A model generated the notes under the pieces. That model was not told the DNA's origin, did not search any database, and saw only the letters and a program-made list of their open reading frames with translations. This document shows, piece by piece, positions 10,429 to 18,853 of a stretch of DNA of 64,000 nt (position 1 is its first letter; each line of letters opens with the position of its first letter). Made by a program: the position numbers and the translations under genes. The stretch lies in contig JBEKTW010000017.1 in assembly GCA_049515655.1 (NCBI GenBank), positions 1 to 64,000 on the forward strand, given 5' to 3'. The DNA comes from JBEKTW01 sp049515655 (GTDB lineage Bacteria > Bacteroidota > Ignavibacteria > UBA10030 > SZUA-254).

Positions 10429-12612
10429 TTGGATACGTATAAACCGTTAAAGGGAAAAAGGTTCCTCGCACGGGCGGCGAAGAGCATGACGATGGCGTTC
10501 CTCTTCCTACCGGCGATACTGGTTCTGTTCTCCGGTCCGATGATGGCGGACGTCAAACTGCCTTCAGTCATATCCGACAACATGGTTCTCCAGCGGAACT
10601 CGAAAGTAAAAGTGTGGGGGTGGGCGTCACCTGGGGAAAAGATAAGGATTCGCGCGAGCTGGCTGAAATCTGCCGTCTCCGTCACGGCAGACGACAGCGG
10701 ACGATGGATTACCCTGCTGAAAACGATAAAGGAGGGCGGTCCGTATACGCTCACTATTACCGGCGGGAATGTTCTGAAAGTGAAAAATATCCTGCTCGGC
10801 GAGGTGTGGGTCTGTTCCGGACAATCGAACATGGAATTCACGATTGACATGCTCGGCGGGTGGGATGCATTCTATCATAAAGAAGAACAGGAGCTTGAGA
10901 AAAATGATTTCTCGCGCATCCGCTTGTGCCAGGTTCAAAAAGCGACAGTGGAAGTTCCTGCTGACACGTGCACCGCGTCCTGGTCTCCGGCGAATGTCAA
11001 GAATGTGACGAACTTCAGCGCGACCGCATACTTTTTCGGAAGAGAGCTTTACCGAAAACTTCATCTCCCCATCGGGTTGATCTCTTCGAATTGGGGGGGA
11101 ACGCCGGCTGAAGCGTGGACAGAAAGGCAATATCTGGAAACGGACCCAGACCTGAAGTATTATCTCCAGGCGCCGAACTCCAACGGGTGGGTTCCCGGCC
11201 GTCCGTCGGTTCTCTTCAACGGCATGATCCATCCAATCCTGAACTATGCCATCCGGGGAGTCATCTGGTACCAGGGAGAAGCCAACCGCAACGACGCCGA
11301 CACGTACGGGCGGCTCTTCGCAACGATGATCCGGAATTGGCGTGAGGCATGGGGGCTCGGCGACTTTCCGTTCTACTATGTTCAGATCGCGCCATACAAA
11401 TATGACGAACCTTTTCCTTGTGCGGCGTACCTGCGTGAAGCACAGTTGAAGACGCTTTCGGTGGCGAACACGGGAATGGCCGTGACGATGGACATCGGAG
11501 ACATCGGCAACATCCATCCGAAGAATAAGCAGGAAGTCAGCCGACGCCTGGCGCTCTGGGCGCTGGCGAAAACATACGGGAAGAAAGTTCCGGACTTCTC
11601 CGGTCCGGTTTTCAAGGAAATGAAGAAAGAGGAGAACAAGATACGCCTGTTCTTCGACCATGCCGAAGGCGGCCTCGTCACCAGAGATGGCAAGTTGACC
11701 TGTTTCACCGTTGCGGGAACCGACGGGAAGTTTGTCGATGCTGACGCGACTATCGATGGGAATACGGTTGTGGTCTCGGGTGGAGGCGCCGTCGACCCTG
11801 TTGCGGTGAGGTTTGCGTTCACGAACACGGATTCATCAACGTTGTTCAATAAAGTCGGCCTGCCGTCGTCATCGTTCAGGACCGATTCGCTCCCGTTTCT
11901 TGCCCGCAACGTACACATCGGGATTATGTGGAAGGACAGTTCCATGGTGCCTCTTGCAACAATGACCTGCCCCGATTCTCTCATCCAGATTCGTTACACA
12001 CTGGATGGAAGCGAACCGTCATTTCAATCATCCCTTTTCAGCGGCGGGGTCCAGCTTCTCCAATCGACAAAAATAAAAGCGAGAGCATTCAAAGGACAAA
12101 CACCGTCCCTTCTTATGGCCGAAGCCTCGTATCTCAAGCATCTTGGCGTCGGAAAGAAGATCGCTATTGTGAACAAGTGTTCGGAGCGATACACAGGGGG
12201 AGAGAATGCCCTGCTCGACGGCTTGAGAGGGTCGCTTAATTTCAGAGACGGACACTGGCAGGGGTATCAGGGCGTTGACTTCGACGGTGTGATCGACCTG
12301 GGAGATACCGTCGAGATCCATCATCTCGCGGCCGGTTTTCTTCAGAATAATCCATCCTGGATTTTTCTTCCATCCAATCTTGCGTTCAGTGTTTCCATCG
12401 ACGGAGTAGCCTTTACGAAAGTTTCAGAAATCCAGAACGATGAATCTCCAAAACGCGAGGATGCATTCGTAAAGCTCTTCGAAACAACCTGTTCAAACGT
12501 GAAAGCCCGGTATGTTAAAGTCCATGCCGCGAGTATCGGTGTTTGCCCCGATTGGCATCCGGGCAAAGGCGACAAGGCGTGGATGTTCATGGATGAGATT
12601 GTTGTTGAATGA
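10429..12612 (+). CDS. Sialate O-acetylesterase-like carbohydrate esterase with C-terminal discoidin-like domain
   Basis: SGNH/SASA-type acetylesterase, expected to remove acetyl groups from sugars in glycans. I chose the TTG at 10,429 because an AAAGGAAA ribosome site lies just before it; the frame is open back to a GTG at 10,399. An N-terminal hydrophobic export segment is followed by the family opening KLPSVISDNMVLQR. The catalytic-serine block is VCSGQSNME (serine of GQSN near residue 133). The His-containing block is DIGDIGNIHPKNKQEVSRRLA. The C-terminal 150 residues (GVGKKIAIVNKCSERY... SWIFLPSNLAFSVSIDG ... RYVKVHA) form a discoidin-like binding module similar to that of the DUF4838 protein upstream. 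De-acetylation would open substrates to the neighbouring glycosidases. Confidence 0.87.
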   Translation: MDTYKPLKGKRFLARAAKSMTMAFLFLPAILVLFSGPMMADVKLPSVISDNMVLQRNSKVKVWGWASPGEKIRIRASWLKSAVSVTADDSGRWITLLKTIKEGGPYTLTITGGNVLKVKNILLGEVWVCSGQSNMEFTIDMLGGWDAFYHKEEQELEKNDFSRIRLCQVQKATVEVPADTCTASWSPANVKNVTNFSATAYFFGRELYRKLHLPIGLISSNWGGTPAEAWTERQYLETDPDLKYYLQAPNSNGWVPGRPSVLFNGMIHPILNYAIRGVIWYQGEANRNDADTYGRLFATMIRNWREAWGLGDFPFYYVQIAPYKYDEPFPCAAYLREAQLKTLSVANTGMAVTMDIGDIGNIHPKNKQEVSRRLALWALAKTYGKKVPDFSGPVFKEMKKEENKIRLFFDHAEGGLVTRDGKLTCFTVAGTDGKFVDADATIDGNTVVVSGGGAVDPVAVRFAFTNTDSSTLFNKVGLPSSSFRTDSLPFLARNVHIGIMWKDSSMVPLATMTCPDSLIQIRYTLDGSEPSFQSSLFSGGVQLLQSTKIKARAFKGQTPSLLMAEASYLKHLGVGKKIAIVNKCSERYTGGENALLDGLRGSLNFRDGHWQGYQGVDFDGVIDLGDTVEIHHLAAGFLQNNPSWIFLPSNLAFSVSIDGVAFTKVSEIQNDESPKREDAFVKLFETTCSNVKARYVKVHAASIGVCPDWHPGKGDKAWMFMDEIVVE

Positions 12613-13004
12613 TGGGCCACACCATCCCCTCCCCGTAGGAGAGGGCGTATTTGCATCCGCCGGGTGAATGCCGAGCAATTCCATCCTCTCCTCCTAGAGG
12701 ATGGTTCTGAGGTTCGCGCAATATGCGTGCGAAGTCACTTCATCCTCTCCTCTCAGGAGAGGATTATAGGTGAGGTCTCATGCGCAGTTCCGTCGTATGG
12801 AGCTGAGACACACTATCGTTCTCGGGGTGTTCTTGACTCTCGTCCTCGGTTCATGTAAGTTTGATCTGTCAGTTTGAAATTGCACAATCCCCAATCGACC
12901 AGACCTCACCCGCAGCTCTCTCCTAAAAGGAAATGGCGTAATTTCATACTTCCTGAAAATTTCGTATTTTCCATTGCTCACTATTCAATAATTTTCATGG
13001 AACA
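12613..13004. other. Intergenic region with short direct and inverted repeats, no gene seen
   Basis: Contains several CATCCTCTCCT...AGGAGAGGAT hairpins (about 12,628-12,646, 12,681-12,705 and 12,740-12,778). The last includes the phrase GATTATAGGTGAGGTCT, which recurs at 16,715-16,731. An open frame at 12,664-12,858 is not protein-like. Confidence 0.6.
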
Positions 13005-16000
13005 ATGCCCGAACATCCCGAGATTCTTCAGCTTCACGCTGCAAACTTCACTTTTCACGACCTCTACAAGCCCGAGAAACTCGCTGAATTAACCCGCTTT
13101 TTCTTCGAAGAAGTTCAATCCAAAAACCCGGAGGTTTTCAAGCGATTCGACGAATATCGTCGGACCAAAAGTGCCGGCCTGCCGAAGTCGGAGATATCCC
13201 GGCGAATCATCGAGATGGCTCCCCACCTGAGCGACTTCATCGCGCGCTTATTCGGTGTGGAAAACGAGCACCATTCCCATCTCCAGGCGGCCGACCGGGA
13301 CCAGGTCATTTTTAAATTCAAAAGAGAATTCTTTGTACGTCGAGTACTCAAGAAATACTCTAAGGAACAGGCGAAGAATTTCGACCTCGATGCACTTGAC
13401 TCCCGCGTAAGCGTTTTGAAAGCCGTGCGGCCCGTCAAGTTTCCTTCCGACTCAGAGCTCAATGCTGCTACGCTCATCATGGAGCTTGTCGAAAAAGATA
13501 AAGCGTTTCGCGCGGAACCTACCGATGTACTCAGAAAGGAATTTGGGGCTCTACAGGAGAAACTCAAAAGGTCCGGACTCTTCGATGCAGTAATTTCCCT
13601 CGGTGCGGACGACGAATCGCTAAAGAAAACCCTCCAGGGTGTCTTGATGGTCCTTGAACAATGGCTTGTCGCTCATTACTACCGTCAAACTCCCTCGATG
13701 AAAGAGTGGGTCACATTTAAGCTCCCCGGCGCGCTGGATTATTCGAATCTGGTGGAATTGCGGGCAATCAATAGTGCGGTGCCAGATGAAAAAGTGGGAC
13801 CCGAAGAGCGCTACCGGAGGCGCGAAGGCTTCGATCTGACTGACACGCGGTACGCTCCCCGTGAAGTTATGAGCGAGGTTGATTACTGCATTTTTTGCCA
13901 TGAGCGGGAGAAGGATTCGTGCTCAAGAGGATTCCGCGAAAATGGGGATTTCAAGAAGAATCCACTCGGGTATGAATTGCAGGGCTGCCCGCTCGACCAG
14001 AAAATTTCCGAATCTCATGTGCTGAAGAGCCGGGGCGATTCGATCGGCGCTCTCGCGATTATTGCCATCGACAATCCGATGTGTCCCGGAACGGGGCACC
14101 GGATCTGCAACGACTGCATGAAGGCGTGCATCTATCAGAAACAGGATCCGGTAAATATTCCCCAGGCCGAAACCGGGATACTGACGGATGTTCTAAAATT
14201 GCCCTGGGGTTTTGAAATCTATTCGCTCCTTACACGCTGGAATCCGTTGAATGTCGAGCGCCCAAACGCATTGCCCTATAATGGGAAAAACGTCCTCGTC
14301 GTCGGAATGGGCCCGGCGGGATATACGCTGTGTCATTACTTTCTGAACGAAGGTTTCGGTGTTGTCGGAATCGACGCGCTGAAAATAGAACCGCTTCCTG
14401 CCGAGCTGGCCGGCGATGGCAAAACACCTTTCAAGCCACTAAAGAATTTTGATTCGATCGTCCACAAATTGAGCGAGCGCGTCCTCCTTGGATTTGGCGG
14501 CGTTTCCGAATACGGAATCACTTCCCGGTGGGATAAGAATTTTCTGACGGTAATATATTTGAATTTGCTGCGCAGGCAATTCTTCCGGCTCTACGACGGA
14601 GTCCGCTTCGGCGGAACACTCACGCTTGAAGATGTCTGGGACCTCGGATTCGACCACGCGTGTCTCGCCGCAGGCGCGGGAAAGCCGACATTTGTGTCGG
14701 TCAAGAACAACCTGATCCGCGGCATCAGAATGGCAAGCGATTTCCTGATGGCGCTTCAGCTTACCGGCGCCGGGAAAAAGGACTCGATGGCGAATTTGCA
14801 GGTCCGTCTCCCGGCAATTGTCATCGGCGGTGGTCTGACTGCGATCGATTCGGCAACTGAGCTGATGGCATATTATCCGATCCAGGTGACGAAGGCACGA
14901 GAGCGCTACGAAAAGCTCTGCAAGAAGTTCGGAAAGGAAGCCGTCGATGCAACGCTCTCCAAAGAAGACCGCGAAATCCTGAAAACCTATCTTGAACATG
15001 CGAAGGCGATTGATCATGAGCGGGCAAGAGCCGATGCCGCCGGTGAGAAACCCGATTATATCCCACTCATCCGTCGGTGGGGCGGTGTGCACATCTATTA
15101 TAGAAAGTCAATTTTCGACTCGCCGGCGTACCGGCTGAATCATGAAGAAATCATCAAGGGTTTTGAGGAAGGAATCGCCTTTGTTGAAAATATGAGCCCG
15201 GTCGAAGCCGTCCAGGATGAATACGGAGCGCTCAAGGAGGTTAATTTCTCGCGCATGGTAAAGGTGGACGGCAGCTGGAAGGACTCGGGCGAAGTGCATC
15301 GTGTTCCGGCGCGGACACTCCTGGTTGCCGCCGGGACGGCTCCGAACGTGATGTATGAACGTGAACGTCCCGGAACGTTCGAGCTGGACAAGCAGGACGA
15401 GTTCTTCGAGAGCTATATCGTGAAGGGAAAAAGCGAAGGCGAATTTCAGTTTGAAAAGGCCCGGGAGAATGAGATTGGATTTTTCACGTCGCATGACTCG
15501 AAGGGGCGTCGAGTGAGCTTCTACGGGGACAACCATCCCGATTTCGAGGGAAACGTCGTCAAAGCAATGGCGTCGGCCAAGTTTGGCTTCAAAAAGGTTC
15601 TGGAATTGTTCGAGGGAAAACTTTCCCCGGCGGGAGCTGTGGAGATGCAGCGATGGAGTGACCTGAGCCGCAAACTTGACCACGATTTACGACCAGTTGT
15701 CGTGCGGGTCGATCGGCTTACTCCGACGATCGTGGAAGTAATTCTTCGTGCGCCACAAGCGGCGCGTCAGTTTCAACCAGGTCAATTCTACCGCCTCCAG
15801 AATTACGAAACAGACTCCCCGAAGGCCGACGATACGCTCTTGATGATGGAAGGCATCGCGCTCACCGGCGCCTGGGTCGACAAGGAAAAGGGACTGGTTT
15901 CCCTCATCGTTTTGGAATTCGGAGCAAGCTCGCGGATGTGCAGCATGTTAAAACCGGGACAGCGCGTCGTGGTCATGGGACCGACCGGCGCGCCGACCGC

Positions 16001-16661
16001 AATCGTTGAGAATTCCACAGCGCTGCTGCTCGGCGGCGGACTTGGTAACGCGGTGTTGTTCTCCATTGCGAAGGCATTCAAGGAGAAGAACAGCAAGGTT
16101 CTCTACTTCGCGGGATACAAGAAAGCCCAGGATCTTTTCAAACGCGAGGATATCGAAGTGGCCGCGGATGTCGTGGTGTACAGTGTCGATGATGGCGAAC
16201 CGATAGCGACGAGAAGGCCGCAGGACAAGACGTTTGTGGGAAATATCGTCCAGGCGATGGTAGCGTATGCCTCCGGTGCGCTGGGTAAGACAGAAATTCC
16301 GTTGAAAGACGCCGCACGTGTAATCGCGATCGGCTCCGACCGGATGATGGCCGCAGTTGCGGAGGCACGGCATTCTCTTCTCCAGCCGTACCTAAATGAC
16401 CGTCACGTCGGCATCGCGTCGATCAATTCACCGATGCAGTGCATGATGAAGGCAGTCTGCGCGCAGTGCGTGCAGCGGCACGTCATTCCGGAGACGAAAG
16501 AGGAGGTGTTCGTCTTCACCTGTTTCAACCAGGACCAGAAGATGGACGAAGTGGATTTCACCAACCTCAGTTCCCGCCTCAAGGCAAACAGTCTCATGGA
16601 GAAGATCAGCAACAAGTGGCTGGATTACATCATGGAGAACAACGCGATCGAGAAGGTGTGA
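13005..16661 (+). CDS. Large fused FAD/NAD(P) oxidoreductase (GltD-like plus ferredoxin-reductase/DHOD electron-transfer-like)
   Basis: The 1218-residue cytoplasmic protein has three parts. Residues 1-280 are helical and unassigned. Residues about 290-380 hold eight cysteines (C295, C298, C306, C328, C360, C368, C371, C375) arranged like the iron-sulfur domain that precedes GltD and dihydropyrimidine-dehydrogenase flavoproteins. A Rossmann FAD fold follows (VVGMGPAGY, G434/G436/G439) with a second nucleotide-binding motif (VIGGGLTAIDSATELM). From about residue 900 a ferredoxin-reductase/DHOD electron-transfer-like module appears (FQPGQFYRLQN, ALLLGGGLGNAVLFS), ending in a cysteine-rich stretch (MQCMMKAVCAQCVQ). 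It probably moves electrons between NAD(P)H, flavin and Fe-S centres; the partner is unknown. It stands alone between repeat-rich gaps and is not obviously tied to the glycan genes. Confidence 0.8.
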   Translation: MPEHPEILQLHAANFTFHDLYKPEKLAELTRFFFEEVQSKNPEVFKRFDEYRRTKSAGLPKSEISRRIIEMAPHLSDFIARLFGVENEHHSHLQAADRDQVIFKFKREFFVRRVLKKYSKEQAKNFDLDALDSRVSVLKAVRPVKFPSDSELNAATLIMELVEKDKAFRAEPTDVLRKEFGALQEKLKRSGLFDAVISLGADDESLKKTLQGVLMVLEQWLVAHYYRQTPSMKEWVTFKLPGALDYSNLVELRAINSAVPDEKVGPEERYRRREGFDLTDTRYAPREVMSEVDYCIFCHEREKDSCSRGFRENGDFKKNPLGYELQGCPLDQKISESHVLKSRGDSIGALAIIAIDNPMCPGTGHRICNDCMKACIYQKQDPVNIPQAETGILTDVLKLPWGFEIYSLLTRWNPLNVERPNALPYNGKNVLVVGMGPAGYTLCHYFLNEGFGVVGIDALKIEPLPAELAGDGKTPFKPLKNFDSIVHKLSERVLLGFGGVSEYGITSRWDKNFLTVIYLNLLRRQFFRLYDGVRFGGTLTLEDVWDLGFDHACLAAGAGKPTFVSVKNNLIRGIRMASDFLMALQLTGAGKKDSMANLQVRLPAIVIGGGLTAIDSATELMAYYPIQVTKARERYEKLCKKFGKEAVDATLSKEDREILKTYLEHAKAIDHERARADAAGEKPDYIPLIRRWGGVHIYYRKSIFDSPAYRLNHEEIIKGFEEGIAFVENMSPVEAVQDEYGALKEVNFSRMVKVDGSWKDSGEVHRVPARTLLVAAGTAPNVMYERERPGTFELDKQDEFFESYIVKGKSEGEFQFEKARENEIGFFTSHDSKGRRVSFYGDNHPDFEGNVVKAMASAKFGFKKVLELFEGKLSPAGAVEMQRWSDLSRKLDHDLRPVVVRVDRLTPTIVEVILRAPQAARQFQPGQFYRLQNYETDSPKADDTLLMMEGIALTGAWVDKEKGLVSLIVLEFGASSRMCSMLKPGQRVVVMGPTGAPTAIVENSTALLLGGGLGNAVLFSIAKAFKEKNSKVLYFAGYKKAQDLFKREDIEVAADVVVYSVDDGEPIATRRPQDKTFVGNIVQAMVAYASGALGKTEIPLKDAARVIAIGSDRMMAAVAEARHSLLQPYLNDRHVGIASINSPMQCMMKAVCAQCVQRHVIPETKEEVFVFTCFNQDQKMDEVDFTNLSSRLKANSLMEKISNKWLDYIMENNAIEKV

Positions 16662-17127
16662 ACGTGTTCCGGGGGTTGTTGAGCGAAAGGAGCAATTCCA
16701 TCCTCTCCTTTTAGGAGGATTATAGGTGAGGTCTGGACTGCGTCATTCCCGAATTCTTCAATCGGGAATCCAGAACTTTGCAAAAGCTGAACACTGGACT
16801 CCCGACAAAAACATTCGGGAGTGACAATCAAGGTTCTATTCGTCAGCGGAGTGGGGTCAGGAGTGGGCATTACAATTCAAACCAAGCCAGCCGGCGTTCT
16901 GTCCTCCCCTTGGTTATCGCAGGCAACTTCTCCCCCTTGTTCAAGGGGGAGAATACAAGAGGGGGTAAACCGCGGCACTGCCTTTTTTTTCGAAAACTCC
17001 AAGCTCTTGCATTTCTTGAGTTTTTTTATACCTTGTCGGGAGTATGATGCTAGCTTCGGTCGTTCATTCGGGACCCAATACTCGTAAAGGAATTCAGGCA
17101 GATTAGATGGTTCGGGATGGAATTGAA
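16662..17127. other. Repeat-rich intergenic region, no gene seen
   Basis: Holds three repeat types in a row: the AGGATTATAGGTGAGGTCT element (about 16,697-16,735, also near 12,760); a long interrupted palindrome with outer arms GTCATTCCCGAA and TTCGGGAGTGAC (about 16,742-16,825) and an inner ATTCCCGA/TCGGGAAT hairpin; and copy 2 of the C-rich/G-rich hairpin family (16,891-16,966). No credible coding region. Confidence 0.7.
16891..16966. repeat. Dispersed intergenic repeat, copy 2
   Basis: Same family as 7,522-7,602: CCTCCCCTTGG lead, TCCCCCTTGTTCAAGGGGGA hairpin and TACAAGAGGGGGT tail. Confidence 0.85.
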
Positions 17128-18441
17128 ATGAACAAACTCCTTCCAATTGTGTTGATAATGTCTCTCACGTCCGCTTGTCAAAAGGACAATGGGCCTTGCG
17201 TCACCTGTCCGCCGCCGTATGTCCCTCGCCTGGTATTATCTACGATCGAACTTGCTGCTTCAGAGATATATTTGACGCTTGCAAGTACTGATACTAGTGT
17301 CTTGCAGGATGTGAAGGTGATGAGAGATAGCGTGATGATCGACTCCTCCGGGAGAATAAATACGCGAAAGGTGACGTTGCGTGACATACGTCTCTTGCCA
17401 AGTCATACTTACAGGTACAAAGCATATAGACTGAGCGGTAGCATGCCCGTTGATTCGAGCGCTCAGCTAGTTGTGACTACGATGGACACAACGAGCAACA
17501 ACTTCACCTGGCAGATGTACACGCTCGGAGGGATCGGCTCGATTATTTGGGATGTGGCAATCGTAAACGATACGAGTGTGATAGCAGTGGGGGAGATTTA
17601 TCAAAATGATTCAGCGACACTATACAATGCTGCTCGGTGGAATGGTAGCAATTGGAGTGTCTTTAGAATTCCATACTATTATAATGGCCAGCCATTTTAT
17701 TCGTCGATTGGTGCCCTGTATGTGGTATCGGACAGTGATATCTGGTTTGGTATTGGGAACCTCATTCACTGGAATGGTCAAACCTATGAGCCGATTGAAT
17801 TTTCCCCCACGGTGTGGGGCTCTCATTTAGTAAGGAGACTTTGGGGGCGCGGGAAAACACTTTACGTGGTTGGAGACAGTGGATCCATCGCTTTCTACGA
17901 TGGTACAAGCTGGCAGAAGCTTACTAGCGGAACAACACTTGACATTCAAGATATATGGGGTTCGGTGAACAGCAAGACCGGTCAGTTGGAAGTTATCGCA
18001 GTTGCTTCCTTGCCGTATTCTAGTTACGACCGGAAGATTCTCAGTATACGGGGTACGACAGTCACACCTTTGTCCGACGATTATATCTCCACGAGTGTGA
18101 CAGGCGCGTGGTTCCTTCCCGGCAAGAAATACTTTGTCTCGGGTGACGGCGTCTATACTAAACAAGACCCTTACGACACGACCTTCATTTGGCTGCCAGA
18201 CCCCGCAACCTATGCATCGACACATTACGAAAGGGCAATACGGGGGATAGATCTGAATGACATTGCCATTGCAGGAGACGCGGGCGAAATTCTTCATTTC
18301 AACGGTATCCGCTGGCAAAGTTATCGATCTATGACCCACTTGGATTATGGCAACTTTCACAGTGTCGCATTCAAGGGGAATATGATTGTCGCGGTTGGGG
18401 ACAATTTTGACGCCGCTGTGGTAGCGATCGGACGCCGATGA
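17128..18441 (+). CDS. Lipoprotein with WNG-type repeats, beta-propeller-like, function unknown
   Basis: I chose the ATG at 17,128 because it gives a textbook lipoprotein signal peptide with lipobox LTSAC (cysteine at residue 17); the open frame extends seven codons further. The mature protein (about 420 residues) has an N-terminal beta-sandwich-like section. It then has repeating blades with phrases such as ARWNGSNWSVF, LIHWNGQTYEPI and ILHFNGIRWQSY, alternating with VVSDSDIWF / VVGDSGSIAFYDG. This resembles a beta-propeller of the type found in many FCB-group lipoproteins. No enzymatic motif is visible. The AT content is higher than in the neighbouring glycosidases. Both flanks are repeat-rich, so it is probably transcribed alone. 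Confidence 0.7.
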   Translation: MNKLLPIVLIMSLTSACQKDNGPCVTCPPPYVPRLVLSTIELAASEIYLTLASTDTSVLQDVKVMRDSVMIDSSGRINTRKVTLRDIRLLPSHTYRYKAYRLSGSMPVDSSAQLVVTTMDTTSNNFTWQMYTLGGIGSIIWDVAIVNDTSVIAVGEIYQNDSATLYNAARWNGSNWSVFRIPYYYNGQPFYSSIGALYVVSDSDIWFGIGNLIHWNGQTYEPIEFSPTVWGSHLVRRLWGRGKTLYVVGDSGSIAFYDGTSWQKLTSGTTLDIQDIWGSVNSKTGQLEVIAVASLPYSSYDRKILSIRGTTVTPLSDDYISTSVTGAWFLPGKKYFVSGDGVYTKQDPYDTTFIWLPDPATYASTHYERAIRGIDLNDIAIAGDAGEILHFNGIRWQSYRSMTHLDYGNFHSVAFKGNMIVAVGDNFDAAVVAIGRR

Positions 18442-18786
18442 TTGCCCCCGCCATACTGAACCTGCCTCATTACCCTCTCCCTGTCACTACGTGACATCCC
18501 TCTCCCAAGCTCGTCCTGTCCCGAAGGGATCCCTTCGGGAAGCGAAGTCGAAGGATCTGTGCGGGATCCGACGAGAATCGTCATCCTGACAAGCTTCAAG
18601 TCAGGATCTGAACGCGGCCTTCACCTGCCAACCTTTAGATGCTGACCAGAAGCGAGTCAGCAAGACGTGGTAGGCGTGGGTGAGGGTTAAAGCCAAAGGC
18701 AAGAAATGCCGTCCAGGACTGAATTCGCGCTGACAAACCGCTCAACATTCCCCCCTCAAAGCTCCCAGCTCACCGCTCACCCTCAT
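18442..18786. other. Intergenic region with palindromes, no gene seen
   Basis: Contains a perfect 20-bp palindrome CCCGAAGGGATCCCTTCGGG (18,520-18,539), a GTCAC/GTGAC hairpin (18,484-18,496) and a TCCTGAC...GTCAGGA hairpin (about 18,582-18,604). The phrase CGAAGTCGAAGGATC resembles sequence near 26,320. Nothing coding is supported. Confidence 0.6.
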
Positions 18787-18815
18787 TTGACAACCTCCGA
18801 TTTTTCCGTTAGATT
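18787..18815 (+). promoter_or_regulatory. Sigma70-like promoter for the DUF4965 gene
   Basis: TTGACA (18,787-18,792), 17-nt spacer, TAGATT (18,810-18,815), about 40 nt before the start codon. Good match in spacing and position. Confidence 0.6.
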
Positions 18816-18853
18816 ACGGAGGCAAAATCCATCCTTCCACGAATAATTTGAGA

